A stretch of 64,000 nucleotides of DNA from Serpentinicella alkaliphila. GTDB taxonomy: Bacteria; Bacillota; Clostridia; Peptostreptococcales; Natronincolaceae. Each line of letters starts with the position of its first letter. The stretch's first letter is position 1. The notes beneath the pieces are model-generated. The model was given only the letters and a program-made list of their open reading frames with translations, made no database searches and was not told where the DNA came from. The DNA lies in the NCBI RefSeq assembly GCF_018141405.1, contig NZ_CP058648.1, positions 635,001 through 699,000 on the forward strand, in the 5' to 3' direction. A program made the position numbers and the translations under genes. This document shows positions 1 through 9,729 of this stretch, piece after piece.

Positions 1-101
1 TTTATATCTACTAAAACCCCTCTTATTTTAGAGGAGCTAGGAATTTTATCATAGGAATGTTTAAATACCCTTAAAAGGGATTGACCAAAAATCTGATTCA
101 T
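1..101 (-). CDS. N-terminus of an unidentified protein, cut by the window edge
   Basis: An ATG at 101-99 on the minus strand opens a frame with no stop up to the window edge and encodes about 33 residues beginning MNQIFGQSLLRVF. A good ribosome site (GGAAGGTGG) lies about 7 bases before the ATG, which supports a real start. The visible part is basic and has no motif I recognise. It is transcribed divergently from yaaR, so the stretch 102-273 should hold promoters for both. Function unknown; the reading frame itself is likely but not certain. Confidence 0.5.
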   Translation of the reverse strand, partial: MNQIFGQSLLRVFKHSYDKIPSSSKIRGVLVDI

Positions 102-180
102 CAAAGACCACCTTCCTTCAACATATTTATCGACAGTTCTACTCTACATCTTTAATAAATGGATTTTCATATTTAAAAAC

Positions 181-208
181 TGAATAATTTGTACTATATT
201 GCCGATAT
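181..208 (+). promoter_or_regulatory. Candidate sigma-D (sigma28) promoter for yaaR
   Basis: A perfect flagellar-sigma -10 element, GCCGATAT, lies at 201-208. The -35 position 17 bases before CCGATAT reads TGAA, one change from TAAA. The same 17-base spacing occurs in the three better flagellar promoters of this window. The element is about 65 bases before the yaaR start. The weak -35 keeps confidence moderate. Confidence 0.4.
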
Positions 209-273
209 ATTAATTGAGTTGATTAAAATCATGCTTTAATGTAGAATTATATGCAAAGAGGTGATAAGTAACT

Positions 274-720
274 ATGAATGGAATTAACGCTATTAATCCT
301 AATGATCCAATTAGTTTTATAGACAATGCACCAAAACGAAAAGATATTCAGAAGCAGGAATTTATAAATAAGTTTCAAAATGTGCAGTCAGAGCAGGTTA
401 GAGCTCATTTAGAGTCTCTTTATACTAAAATAGTAGAACAGTCTGAGAAGGTTGGAGAAAGGATTCACCTTAGTGAGGTAGTTAAATACAAGCAGCTTGT
501 TAGAGAGTTTCTTGATGTTGCCACAAAAAATTCCCATAAGTTTACTAAGCAAAACTTTTTAGATAGAAGGGGCCGTCATAGAGTATACGGAATTGTAAAG
601 AGAGTGGATAGGGAACTAGAATCTCTTACTAAAGATTTTTTAAACCAAGAAAATGATAGAATATCTATAGTTAAAAGATTAGATGATATAAGGGGTTTAC
701 TCTTAGATATATTTATGTGA
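274..720 (+). CDS. yaaR: YaaR family protein (DUF327)
   Basis: This 148-residue protein has the size and features of the YaaR/DUF327 family: a charged N-terminus, a helical middle and the stretch FLDRRGRHRVYGIVKRVD near residues 94-111. There is no signal peptide or membrane segment, so it should be cytoplasmic. The start is supported by GAGGTG 10 bases upstream. Its molecular role is not established in any species I know of. Here it stands alone, with a weak terminator behind it and a possible flagellar-type promoter in front, which hints at co-expression with motility genes. The family call is fairly sure; the function is unknown. Confidence 0.8.
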   Translation: MNGINAINPNDPISFIDNAPKRKDIQKQEFINKFQNVQSEQVRAHLESLYTKIVEQSEKVGERIHLSEVVKYKQLVREFLDVATKNSHKFTKQNFLDRRGRHRVYGIVKRVDRELESLTKDFLNQENDRISIVKRLDDIRGLLLDIFM

Positions 721-721
721 A

Positions 722-757
722 AAAGCTAAGTTTTAATAAACGAGGCTTTATTTTTTT
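722..757 (+). terminator. Weak Rho-independent terminator after yaaR
   Basis: AAAGC (722-726) can pair with GCTTT (745-749), with an inner GTTT/AAAC pairing, followed by a run of seven T at 751-757. The stem is interrupted, so this is a modest candidate. Confidence 0.4.
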
Positions 758-836
758 GCATAATTATGGAACCCATTCTATTTTAGGTTCGTCTATATAA
801 GTAATAAAACTAAAATAATAAAAGGAAGTGGTGTAA

Positions 837-1508
837 ATGAAAAAAACTATAACTATATGTATAACTTTTCTGCTTTTATTTACTAGTTTTGTATTTGCTT
901 CAAAGGACGATGTTAGCCTTACGGAATATACATTACTTGTTGAAGGCCAATCTATTCAATTCGATGTTCAACCCCAATTCATTTATGGAAAGCTTATGCT
1001 CCCACTTAGAACGACACTAGAAAAAATGGATTATATAATTACTTGGAACAATGAGGAAAGAGCAGTTGAATTAAGTAAAGGTGTAAACTATGCAAAGGTT
1101 TTCATAGGTAAAAACTCATATTTTAAACATAAAATGGCACCCTTTACCCTAAGCTCTGAACCAATAATTGTTGATGGAAGAACCCTAGTACCAATAGAAT
1201 TTTTCCATGAGGTTTTAAATATCTATTTTGAAATAGAGAATAGTCAAATCACTTTTTATCCAAATGAAGATGTAGATACCTTAGTTACTCATATGGGTTA
1301 TGTATCTAAAATTAATGAGGCTGAAAATACAGTTGAATATCACCTATCTAATGATAAAGAAGACGAAGTACATTTAATTATTCATGCAACAAAAGAAACT
1401 ATTTTCCAAAATACAATTAAAGAAGGAGACTTCATTAGAACGGTTAGCCCTCCCATAATGTTATTAAGCTACCCTGGGCAAACTCGTGGGATAATAATCT
1501 ATAAATAA
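837..1508 (+). CDS. Secreted copper-amine-oxidase-N (stalk) domain protein
   Basis: This 223-residue protein starts with a typical signal peptide (KK, a hydrophobic core, then VFAS near residue 21). The middle matches the stalk domain called copper amine oxidase N-terminal: VDVQP..YGKLMLPLRTTLEKM, then VDGRTLVPIEFFHEVLN near residues 114-130. In Clostridia this domain occurs in many cell-surface proteins and does not itself bind copper. The C-terminal 80 residues are a beta-rich part I cannot assign. The start has AAAGGAAGTGG just upstream. Single gene with its own terminator; the substrate or partner is unknown. Confidence 0.75.
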   Translation: MKKTITICITFLLLFTSFVFASKDDVSLTEYTLLVEGQSIQFDVQPQFIYGKLMLPLRTTLEKMDYIITWNNEERAVELSKGVNYAKVFIGKNSYFKHKMAPFTLSSEPIIVDGRTLVPIEFFHEVLNIYFEIENSQITFYPNEDVDTLVTHMGYVSKINEAENTVEYHLSNDKEDEVHLIIHATKETIFQNTIKEGDFIRTVSPPIMLLSYPGQTRGIIIYK

Positions 1509-1523
1509 ACCTATTTAATAAAA

Positions 1524-1571
1524 CAATAAAGAAAGGATAATATCGGTCTGGATGTTATCCTTTCTTTATTG
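1524..1571 (+). terminator. Rho-independent terminator
   Basis: A perfect 17-bp inverted repeat (1524-1540 with 1555-1571) encloses a 14-base loop. The right arm itself is T-rich (CCTTTCTTTATT). It lies 15 bases after the stalk-domain gene and closes that single-gene unit. Confidence 0.8.
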
Positions 1572-1653
1572 TAATAGTGTTTTAACTTATACATTTAGGG
1601 TAAAATTCTTATATCAGTGTTATGGTAGTTATAGGTAAAAGGGGGATGGGTTT

Positions 1654-4494
1654 ATGCATTTAAATAGATTTACAAAACTCCTAGTTAGTTTTTTTATTGG
1701 TGTTATTACAATTATTATTACATCCTCTCAGCCCTCAGCACTCAATAGTATAAATAATGAACCTACTCCCAAAATTTCTGAAAGAGTTATTATTGTAGGG
1801 GATGATATTGATTATCCACCCTTTAGTTATTTAGATAAGGATAATCGTCCTACAGGTTTTAATATTGAGTTAATTCAGGGAGTTGCCAAAGTTATGGGAT
1901 TCGAAGTTGAATTTCAATTACGTAATTGGAATGAGACCAAGAATAATCTTAGAGAAGGGAAAATAGATATAATATCTGGTATGTTTTACTCAGCCGAAAG
2001 AGAAAAGGAATTTAATTTTTCTAGTAACCATTCTGTTGCTAGTAGCGACATTTTTACTAGGATGGACTATTCTATAAAATCTATAGATGAATTAAGGGGT
2101 TTAGAAGTAGTTGTTGTGAAAAATGATATTATACACGAGTTTCTATTATCTCAGAACCTCGATATAGAGTTTATAGAGGTAGATACAGTATCTAATGCTC
2201 TAAGATTAATATCTGCAGGGGAATACGATTATGCTGCCGTATTGAAACTTTCTGGACACTATGTTATTAATCATCATAATCTTAATAATTTGAAGTCTAA
2301 TAGTTTACATCTGAACCCTCAAAACTACTCCTTTGCAGTTAAGATAGGGAATGATGATTTAGTTAATGCTTTAAATGAAGGTCTTGTTATTTTAAATGCC
2401 ACTGGTCAGTATAGGGAGATATATAATAGATGGTTAGGAGTTTACACAGAAGATACTAGTATCTTGAGTTTTTTTAGGAAGTATTATTGGCTTCTTTACA
2501 CTATTATATTGTTAGTTTTTGGGCTTTTTATATGGAATATACTATTAAGAAAAGTCGTATCATCTCGTACAAAGGAGCTTATGAATCTCAACCTAGAATT
2601 ACAGCAGAATCAAGAAGAACTTGCTGCTTCTAACGAAGAATTAGAAGCTAGTTTAGGACAATTACTCGCAACAGAAGAAGAGTTAAGATATCAATATGAC
2701 AAGCTAAAGGATAGCGAAGAACGATATAAAAAGCTAGTTACGGAAATGCATCAAGGTCTAGCCCTTCATCAAATAGTTGTAGATGAAAATGGTGAACCTA
2801 TAGATTATATATTTGTGGATGTAAATAGAAGTTATGAAAAATTAACTGGTATAAATAGAGAAGATCTTATCGGAAAAAAAGTTACAGAAGTTTTCCCAAA
2901 TATTCAAAAATATTGGATTAGAAAACTTGGACAAGTTGCCCTTACAGGCAACGTAGCTCACTTTGAAAAATTCAATAATGATTTAAATAAATTTTTCGAG
3001 ATAGTTGCCTACAGGCCTAGACCGATGAAGTTTGCAATTATTCTGTCAGATATAACTGAAAGAAAAAGAATTGAGCAATTAATAAAATTAAGTGAAGAAA
3101 ACTTTAGAATGCTATTTGAAGGCTCTTCAGACCCTATTCTTCTAATGGACAGTGATAATAAATTTATTGACTGTAATACAGCAACAGTTACCACCTTTGG
3201 TTATGATAAAAAAGGTGACATAATAGGTAAAAACCCTTGGCACCTATCCCCGGAGAGACAGCTTTGCGGAGAATCTTCACAGGAAAGAGCCTTAGAAATT
3301 ATCGATCATGCCAATAAGGAAGGTAAAAATAGATTTGAATGGTGGCATAAGAAAAAAGATGGAACAATCCTTCCTATGGATATTATAATGACCTCTATTT
3401 CTATGAAAGATAAAAAATTATTACATATAGTATGTAGAGACATTTCTGACCGAAAACGAATGGAGCAAAGACTTGAGTTTTTAAGCTACCACGATCAATT
3501 AACAGGCTTATATAATAGGAGATATTTCGAAAATGAGTTAATAAAAGTTGATATTCCAAGCGCCCTACCTTTAACAATAGTTATGGCAGATGTAAATGGT
3601 TTAAAGCTTATTAATGATGCTTTTGGCCACGCTGCTGGTGATGAACTGCTCATTAAAGTAGCCAGTGTTTTAAAAAGAGGATGTAGACAAAGTGATATTC
3701 TTGCAAGACTCGGCGGAGATGAATTTATTATTATTCTTCCTAACACCCATTTTCAGGAAGCCGAAGAAATCGTAAAAACACTGAAAAAAAATGCATTAGA
3801 CGAAACTGTCCAATCCATTAATCTTTCTATTTCCTTTGGTATTTCAACTAAGTCATGTAAATACCAAAATATTCATGAGATTTTAAGAAATGCGGAAGAT
3901 GATATGTACAAGAAAAAACTTTATGAAAGCCCAAGTATTAGAAGCAAAAATATTAATTTAATTATAAAAACACTTAATGAAAAATGTGCTCGTGAAGAGG
4001 CCCATTCCCATAGAGTATCTAGTTTATGTAGATCATTTGGGGAAGCCCTTAATTTGTCTGATGAGAAAATACATGAATTAAAAATAGTTGGTCTTCTCCA
4101 TGACATAGGAAAAATTGCTATTGAGGGAGATATTTTAAATAAGCCTGGTAAATTAATTGACGAAGAGTGGAAAGAAATAAAAAGACACCCTGAAATCGGT
4201 TATAGACTTTTAAGTTCCCTTAATGAAATGTCTGATATTGCTGAATATGTTCTAGCTCACCATGAAAGCTGGGATGGAACTGGTTATCCTAAGGGGCTAA
4301 AGGGTGAAGAAATCCCTCTTCAGGCTAGAATTATATCAATAGCTGATGCCTATGATGCCATGACGAGCAAAAGAAGCTATCGTGAAGCAATGTCAACTGA
4401 ACAGGCACTCGAAGAACTTAAGAAATGTTCAGGTAAGCAGTTTGATCCAAACCTAGTTGAAATTTTTATTAATAGTATTAGTAGCTTTGAATAA
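1654..4494 (+). CDS. Membrane sensor with solute-binding, PAS, GGDEF and HD-GYP domains
   Basis: A 946-residue multidomain c-di-GMP enzyme. In order: signal peptide or first membrane segment (about 8-24), an extracellular amino-acid-type solute-binding domain (about 45-270), a membrane helix (about 277-297), coiled coil (about 305-355), two PAS domains (about 354-475 and 480-600), a GGDEF domain, and an HD-GYP domain (about 770-945). The GGDEF motif at 687-691 is intact, and the product-inhibition site RQSD at 678-681 lies exactly five residues before it. HDIGK (816) and GYP (877-879) are also intact, so both synthesis and hydrolysis look possible. A strong ribosome site (GGGGGATGG) precedes the ATG. 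It presumably reads an external small ligand and sets c-di-GMP; the ligand is unknown. Confidence 0.92.
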   Translation: MHLNRFTKLLVSFFIGVITIIITSSQPSALNSINNEPTPKISERVIIVGDDIDYPPFSYLDKDNRPTGFNIELIQGVAKVMGFEVEFQLRNWNETKNNLREGKIDIISGMFYSAEREKEFNFSSNHSVASSDIFTRMDYSIKSIDELRGLEVVVVKNDIIHEFLLSQNLDIEFIEVDTVSNALRLISAGEYDYAAVLKLSGHYVINHHNLNNLKSNSLHLNPQNYSFAVKIGNDDLVNALNEGLVILNATGQYREIYNRWLGVYTEDTSILSFFRKYYWLLYTIILLVFGLFIWNILLRKVVSSRTKELMNLNLELQQNQEELAASNEELEASLGQLLATEEELRYQYDKLKDSEERYKKLVTEMHQGLALHQIVVDENGEPIDYIFVDVNRSYEKLTGINREDLIGKKVTEVFPNIQKYWIRKLGQVALTGNVAHFEKFNNDLNKFFEIVAYRPRPMKFAIILSDITERKRIEQLIKLSEENFRMLFEGSSDPILLMDSDNKFIDCNTATVTTFGYDKKGDIIGKNPWHLSPERQLCGESSQERALEIIDHANKEGKNRFEWWHKKKDGTILPMDIIMTSISMKDKKLLHIVCRDISDRKRMEQRLEFLSYHDQLTGLYNRRYFENELIKVDIPSALPLTIVMADVNGLKLINDAFGHAAGDELLIKVASVLKRGCRQSDILARLGGDEFIIILPNTHFQEAEEIVKTLKKNALDETVQSINLSISFGISTKSCKYQNIHEILRNAEDDMYKKKLYESPSIRSKNINLIIKTLNEKCAREEAHSHRVSSLCRSFGEALNLSDEKIHELKIVGLLHDIGKIAIEGDILNKPGKLIDEEWKEIKRHPEIGYRLLSSLNEMSDIAEYVLAHHESWDGTGYPKGLKGEEIPLQARIISIADAYDAMTSKRSYREAMSTEQALEELKKCSGKQFDPNLVEIFINSISSFE

Positions 4495-4499
4495 AGTTA

Positions 4500-4533
4500 A
4501 AACCTAGATTTTGGTTACCCAATATCTAGGTTT
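4500..4533. terminator. Bidirectional terminator between the c-di-GMP sensor and prfB
   Basis: AAACCTAGAT (4500-4509) pairs perfectly with ATCTAGGTTT (4524-4533). Runs of T follow on both strands, so it can serve both converging genes. Confidence 0.8.
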
Positions 4534-4537
4534 TTGC

Positions 4538-5642
4538 TTAAATATTAATATTACTCTTTAGGTATGCATTTATAAACAAATCAATTTCCCCATCCATTAC
4601 AACTTGTAAATTTCCTGTCTCTGCATTTGTTCTATGATCTTTAACTAAATTGTATGGATTAAAAACATATGATCTTATTTGGTTTCCCCAAGCAATTTGT
4701 CCATATTCTCCTTGGATATCTTCAATTCTCTCTTTTTGTTCAAGTCTCTTTAACTCCAAAAGTTTTGCCTTTAACATTTTCATTGCAGTATCCTTGTTGC
4801 TATGCTGTGATCTTTCATTCTGACATGCAACCACAACACCCGTAGGTATGTGGGTTATTCTAACTGCCGAATCTGTTGTATTGATATGTTGTCCCCCTGC
4901 CCCACTTGATCTGAAGGTATCTATTCTTAAGTGTGCAGGATTAATATCTATTTGTACAGAGTCATCAATTTCTGGCATAACATCTATTGAAGCGAACGAA
5001 GTATGTCTTTTTCCTGATGCATTAAAAGGTGATATTCTAACTAACCTATGGACACCCTTTTCAGACTTTAGATAACCATATGCATTAATTCCCTCTATCA
5101 AAAGCGTCGCACTCTTAATTCCAGCCTCAGGATCATCAATTAGGTCAAGGGTTTTCACCTTATACCCCTTTTTCTCAGCCCATCTTAAATACATACGAAG
5201 AAGCATCTTAGCCCAGTCCTGTGCATCTAAGCCACCGGTTCCAGCATGAATAGATAATATTGCATTATTGCTATCGTATTCACCACTTAGAAGAGTTTCT
5301 AGCTTTAATATATCCAGGTTATCTTCTATTTTAGCTAAAGTTTCCTTCATTTCAGCTTCAAAAGAGGAGTCTCCCTCCTCTATGAAGCTAATCATCATTT
5401 CTATGTCCTCATGCATCTTAACTAGACTATTAAATTCCTCAATTTTATCTTTATGAGCTTTAGTAGTTTTCACTACATCCTGTGCCTTTTCAGGGTCATT
5501 CCAGAAGGTTTCCTCTGACATCTTTGCTTCTAATTCTTCAATAATAATATTTAGCCTTTCTATGTCAAAGAGACACCTTTAATTCATTTAAATCTTCATT
5601 TATTTTTGAAAGCTTTTGTTTTATTCCTTCAATTTGTATCAA
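4538..5642 (-). CDS. prfB: Peptide chain release factor 2, made by programmed +1 frameshift
   Basis: RF2 ends translation at UGA and UAA. The gene is in two frames: a 25-codon leader from TTG at 5642, then TGA at 5567-5565, then the main frame. Shifting +1 at CTT TGA C joins them into a 367-residue protein, the usual RF2 length. The main frame carries the SPF codon-recognition tripeptide (ISPFNASG) and the catalytic GGQ (SGAGGQHIN). The TTG start is chosen because GAGGTG ends six bases before it and no in-frame ATG lies further up. It follows secA by 14 bases, in the common secA-prfB operon. The in-frame UGA makes synthesis self-regulating, since low RF2 favours the shift. Confidence 0.95.
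5564..5577 (-). promoter_or_regulatory. RF2 programmed +1 frameshift site
   Basis: Read on the minus strand: GGTGTCTCTTTGAC. It holds the slippery CTT, the stop TGA and the following C that makes the stop weak. The AGGTG just upstream is the internal Shine-Dalgarno-like element that helps push the ribosome forward. It matches the standard bacterial prfB recoding signal. Confidence 0.93.
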
Positions 5643-5656
5643 TTAATACACCTCAT

Positions 5657-8326
5657 TTATTGACCGCAACATTTTTTGTATTTCTTTCCACTTCCACAAG
5701 GACATGGTTCATTTCTACCAGCTGTATCCTCTTTAGTAACAGGTTTTTGTTCACCATGTCCATGACTAGCTGACGTTGGAGTTGCAACTCTTTTTCTTTC
5801 CACTTTGAACTCCTTCTCAATACTAAACATATATCTTACAGTATCAGCTTGAATGTTCTTAATCATCTCTTGGAACATATCAAAGCCTTCCATTTGATAT
5901 GCTCTAATTGGATCTTCTTGCCCGATAGCCCTTAACCCAATACCTTGTCTTAATTGATCCATTGCATCAATATGATCCATCCATTTAGAGTCTATTACTT
6001 GAAGCAATACAACCCTCTCTATTTCTCTTATCTGTTCTTGTCCTATTTCTTCTTCTTTTTCTTTATATAGTTTTTCACATACTTCTAATACCTTATCCTT
6101 TAGGGACTCCATAGTTAACTCTTCAATATTTTCAAAGCTCAAAGCTCCCTTTGGTAAAAACTGAGTCTCAAGGTGATGAACTAATCCATCTAAATCCCAC
6201 TCTTCTGGATACTGAATACCCTCTGTATATATTGCAATACCATCTTCTACAATGTTTTCTATCAGATTGAAGATATGCTCTCGCATATTCTCACCAGCTA
6301 GAACTTTTTTACGCTCTGTATATATTACTTCCCTTTGCTTATTCATAACATCGTCATACTGTAATACATGTTTACGAATACCAAAGTTTCTTCCCTCTAC
6401 TTTTTTCTGAGCATTTTCAATAGACCTAGAAAGTAGTGAATGTTCTATAGCGTCGTTTTCCTCTATACCAAGTTTCTCAACAATTCCTTGTATTCTATCT
6501 CCACCGAAAAGCCTCATTAAATCATCTTCAAGGGAAATGTAGAATCTACTTGAACCAGGATCCCCTTGACGGCCAGCACGTCCTCTTAACTGATTATCAA
6601 TACGTCTAGATTCATGACGTTCTGTACCTAAAATATGAAGTCCGCCTAAGGAAATTACTTCATTATGCTCTTTATCTGTCTGTTCTTTAAATGACTTATA
6701 TGTTTCCTCATAAACTTTTTTAGCTTCAATAATTTCTTCATCTTGAAGGTCTGCAAAACCTGTTACTTCTGCTAAAACATGATCAGTATATCCCTTAGCC
6801 TTCATTTGCTTTTTAGCTAAAAACTCTGGGTTACCTCCAAGTAGTATATCAGTTCCCCTACCAGCCATATTAGTTGCTATGGTTACAGCACCCTTTCTAC
6901 CAGCCTGAGCAACAATATCCGCTTCTCTTTCATGATGCTTAGCATTAAGAACCTCATGGGGTACGCCTCTTCTTTTTAATAACTTAGAAATCTCTTCTGA
7001 GTTTTCAATCGAAATAGTACCTACTAAAACCGGTTGTCCTGTTTTATTCTTCTCCTCAATTTCTTCAGCTAACATATTAAATTTACCCTTAACGGTTTTA
7101 TATATTACATCTGCATTGTCTTCTCTAACAACAGGCTTATTCGTCGGTATTTCTATAACATCCATACCGTAGATTGCAACAAATTCCTCTTCCTCAGTTT
7201 TAGCAGTACCTGTCATCCCTGCTAGTTTTTTATACATTCTAAAATAGTTTTGGAATGTAATTGTTGCAAGGGTTTTAGACTCTCTTTGCACCTCTAGCTT
7301 TTCCTTAGCTTCGATAGCCTGGTGTAAGCCATCACTATATCGACGACCAAACATTAGCCTTCCTGTAAAGTCATCTACAATAACTACTTCCCCATCTTTA
7401 ACGACATAGTCTTTATCTATTCTCATCAATGTATTTGCTTTTAATGCCTGATTTATATGATGAGATGTTTCCATATTATTTATATCTGATAAATTTTCAA
7501 GTCCAAAAAACTTTTCTGCCTTCTCCACACCATCTTCAGTTAAAGTAACTGTATGGGCCTTTTCATCTACATTAAAATCCACTTCTTTTTTCAGGGTTCG
7601 AACAAATTGATCAACTATAGCATACATATTAGTTGATTTTTCACCCTGTCCAGAAATAATAAGTGGTGTTCTAGCCTCATCGATTAATATACTATCAACC
7701 TCATCCACGATAGCATAATTTAAATCTCTTTGAGCCATATCTTTTTGGTGGATAACCATATTATCTCTTAAGTAATCAAACCCAAATTCATTATTCGTTC
7801 CATAAGTAATATCACAATTATATGCATCTTTTCTCTGTTGAGGTGAAAGTCCATGTATAATTACTCCAACTGAAAGACCTAAGAAACTGTATACTTTTGC
7901 CATCCAGTCCCTATCCCTTTTTGCTAAGTAATCATTAACTGTTACAACATGTACCCCTTTACCAGCTAAAGCATTTAAGTATACTGGTAAGGTAGCCATT
8001 AGGGTTTTACCTTCCCCAGTTTTCATTTCTGCTATTCTTCCTTGATGTAATACGATACCACCATAAATCTGTACTGGATAATGTTTCATTCCTAATACAC
8101 GCCAAGAAGCCTCTCTAATATTGGCAAAGGCCTCTGGTAAAATATCATCTAATGTTTCTCCTTTATTTAAACGTCCTTTTAACTCAACTGTCTTATTTTT
8201 TAACTGTTCATCAGTTAACTTTGCAAATTCTGACTCTAGACTAAGTACTGCCTTAACATGTTTATCTAATTTTTTTAATTCACGTTCACTATAGGTTCCA
8301 AAAACCTTTTCAAAAATTCTCTTCAA
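5657..8326 (-). CDS. secA: Preprotein translocase ATPase SecA
   Basis: SecA drives proteins through the SecYEG channel. Visible landmarks are the Walker A site (MKTGEGKTL), the DEAD-box-like [16 protein letters not shown], the helicase-type motif [11 protein letters not shown], and the C-terminal zinc-binding tail [16 protein letters not shown] that binds SecB or ribosomes. Length is about 889 residues, normal for long-tail SecA. The frame is open from a GTG at 8335, but that GTG lies inside the only ribosome site (GAGGTGG), so the TTG at 8326, six bases beyond it, is the better start. It forms an operon with prfB. Confidence 0.96.
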   Translation of the reverse strand: MKRIFEKVFGTYSERELKKLDKHVKAVLSLESEFAKLTDEQLKNKTVELKGRLNKGETLDDILPEAFANIREASWRVLGMKHYPVQIYGGIVLHQGRIAEMKTGEGKTLMATLPVYLNALAGKGVHVVTVNDYLAKRDRDWMAKVYSFLGLSVGVIIHGLSPQQRKDAYNCDITYGTNNEFGFDYLRDNMVIHQKDMAQRDLNYAIVDEVDSILIDEARTPLIISGQGEKSTNMYAIVDQFVRTLKKEVDFNVDEKAHTVTLTEDGVEKAEKFFGLENLSDINNMETSHHINQALKANTLMRIDKDYVVKDGEVVIVDDFTGRLMFGRRYSDGLHQAIEAKEKLEVQRESKTLATITFQNYFRMYKKLAGMTGTAKTEEEEFVAIYGMDVIEIPTNKPVVREDNADVIYKTVKGKFNMLAEEIEEKNKTGQPVLVGTISIENSEEISKLLKRRGVPHEVLNAKHHEREADIVAQAGRKGAVTIATNMAGRGTDILLGGNPEFLAKKQMKAKGYTDHVLAEVTGFADLQDEEIIEAKKVYEETYKSFKEQTDKEHNEVISLGGLHILGTERHESRRIDNQLRGRAGRQGDPGSSRFYISLEDDLMRLFGGDRIQGIVEKLGIEENDAIEHSLLSRSIENAQKKVEGRNFGIRKHVLQYDDVMNKQREVIYTERKKVLAGENMREHIFNLIENIVEDGIAIYTEGIQYPEEWDLDGLVHHLETQFLPKGALSFENIEELTMESLKDKVLEVCEKLYKEKEEEIGQEQIREIERVVLLQVIDSKWMDHIDAMDQLRQGIGLRAIGQEDPIRAYQMEGFDMFQEMIKNIQADTVRYMFSIEKEFKVERKRVATPTSASHGHGEQKPVTKEDTAGRNEPCPCGSGKKYKKCCGQ

Positions 8327-8406
8327 AATTTCCACCTCATTGTTAGTTTACTGTATAACATTATTATTGTATCATTAATTAGTTTTTAACACAATTATCT
8401 GACTTT

Positions 8407-9006
8407 TTACATTCCTTTTTTGTAATCAAACTTAATTGTCTTTGAAGCTCTGCGATGCATAGATGAAACCATCATTGTTTGTATTAGGAAAAATAGACCA
8501 AGGGATACTAATATATCACCGATACTAAGTATAGGCTTAAAGGGATAAAAATCCGGTAAAATTATTTTTCTACCTAAATGTATAGTAAAGGATTTAGCTT
8601 GTTCTAAAGGTATGTAATAATGTAGTGCCCCTGAATTAATTGATGTAAGTAAATTCTTCAATTCTAATTTTTCTAAAAGAGCTAAATCTATTGGCATACT
8701 ACCTGAGTTTAACGTAGTAGCAGCAAAATTTAATATTGTACCGATTAAAATTAGCCAGACAGGCTTATAATGTAAATTAAAAAATAGGGCCAAAAATAAA
8801 AAACAGAAATATGCAATATTTAGAATTAATCTTTGTTGAATAAAAAACTCATGTCCCAATGTAATCATTATATATGTAACTAGCTTTATAATGAGAGCTA
8901 CATATGCAAGTATAGGTATTTTAAAAGACAAATGTCCTATTCTATTTATCCTTCCACCCCGAAGTTTCCCAAATATTATACCTAATAATAGAGCCTCTAA
9001 TAACAT
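8407..9006 (-). CDS. DUF5317 integral membrane protein
   Basis: A protein of 199 residues with about five hydrophobic segments and the motif GIIFGKLRGGRINRI near the N-terminus, typical of the DUF5317 family. I chose the ATG at 9006 because GAAGGGCG lies just before it; the frame extends 42 codons further up without a good ribosome site. The role of the family is unknown. It lies between hpf and secA on the same strand, separated from hpf by a strong terminator, so it is probably transcribed alone or with secA. Confidence 0.7.
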   Translation of the reverse strand: MLLEALLLGIIFGKLRGGRINRIGHLSFKIPILAYVALIIKLVTYIMITLGHEFFIQQRLILNIAYFCFLFLALFFNLHYKPVWLILIGTILNFAATTLNSGSMPIDLALLEKLELKNLLTSINSGALHYYIPLEQAKSFTIHLGRKIILPDFYPFKPILSIGDILVSLGLFFLIQTMMVSSMHRRASKTIKFDYKKGM

Positions 9007-9137
9007 TTTTTCACGCCCTTCTAAATTATAGATTATTTTAAATTTACCGATAAAAACACAAGTATCCTCTATATTTCGATAAAAATAGTACATTTCCTGC
9101 TTTAGTATAAAAATAAGTATAAATTGTGACAAAAAAC

Positions 9138-9170
9138 AAGAACAATATCCACTGGATGGATATTGTTCTT
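9138..9170 (-). terminator. Rho-independent terminator of hpf
   Basis: A 13-bp perfect stem (9138-9150 with 9158-9170) with a 7-base loop is followed on the minus strand by a run of T (GTTTTTTG). It ends the hpf transcript. Confidence 0.85.
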
Positions 9171-9195
9171 CTATATATTCTTTTATACTTTTACT

Positions 9196-9729
9196 TTAAA
9201 ATTCTGGCTCAATTAAACCATAGTTACCATCTTTTCTTTTATATACAACATTAACTTCATCAGTAATAGCATTTGCAAATACGAAGAAGTTATGTCCCAC
9301 TAACTCCATTTGTAATACGGCCTCTTCACTACTCATAGGCTTTATAGCAAAACGTTTTGTTTTTACTATTTTAGCATCTGCATCGTCTCTTACCTCTTCA
9401 AATGCAGGTATATTTTCAAATCTTATAGTCTCATATTTAACTAAACGATTTTCTAATTTTGTTTTATGCTTTCTAAGTTGTCTAATTAATTTGTCCACAA
9501 CCTTATCTATGGACATATACATATCTTCAGTAGCCTCTTCTGCTCTTAAAACAGAGCCATTTATAGGGATAGTCACCTCAATAATTTGTCTATTTTTCTC
9601 TACCGACAGAGTAGCTTTAACCTCAGCCCCTTTGCTGAAATATTTTGTGAGCTTTGAAACTTTTGATTCAACAGCGTCTCTTAATGCGTCTGTAACTTCT
9701 ACATTTTTTCCACTAATCATGATATTCAT
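9196..9729 (-). CDS. hpf: Ribosome hibernation promoting factor, long form
   Basis: This 177-residue protein has the N-terminal sigma54-modulation/RaiA domain (MNIMISGKNVEVTDALRD through about residue 100) and the C-terminal dimerisation domain (about 118-177, with RFAIKPMSSEEAVLQMEL and NVVYKRKDGNYGLIEP). Long HPF joins two 70S ribosomes into inactive 100S dimers in stationary phase. The ATG at 9729 is chosen because AAGGGAG lies 8 bases before it; a GTG at 9747 lies inside that site. A probable raiA-type RNA lies about 2.3 kb upstream on the same strand, beyond a glycosidase gene. Confidence 0.95.
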   Translation of the reverse strand: MNIMISGKNVEVTDALRDAVESKVSKLTKYFSKGAEVKATLSVEKNRQIIEVTIPINGSVLRAEEATEDMYMSIDKVVDKLIRQLRKHKTKLENRLVKYETIRFENIPAFEEVRDDADAKIVKTKRFAIKPMSSEEAVLQMELVGHNFFVFANAITDEVNVVYKRKDGNYGLIEPEF

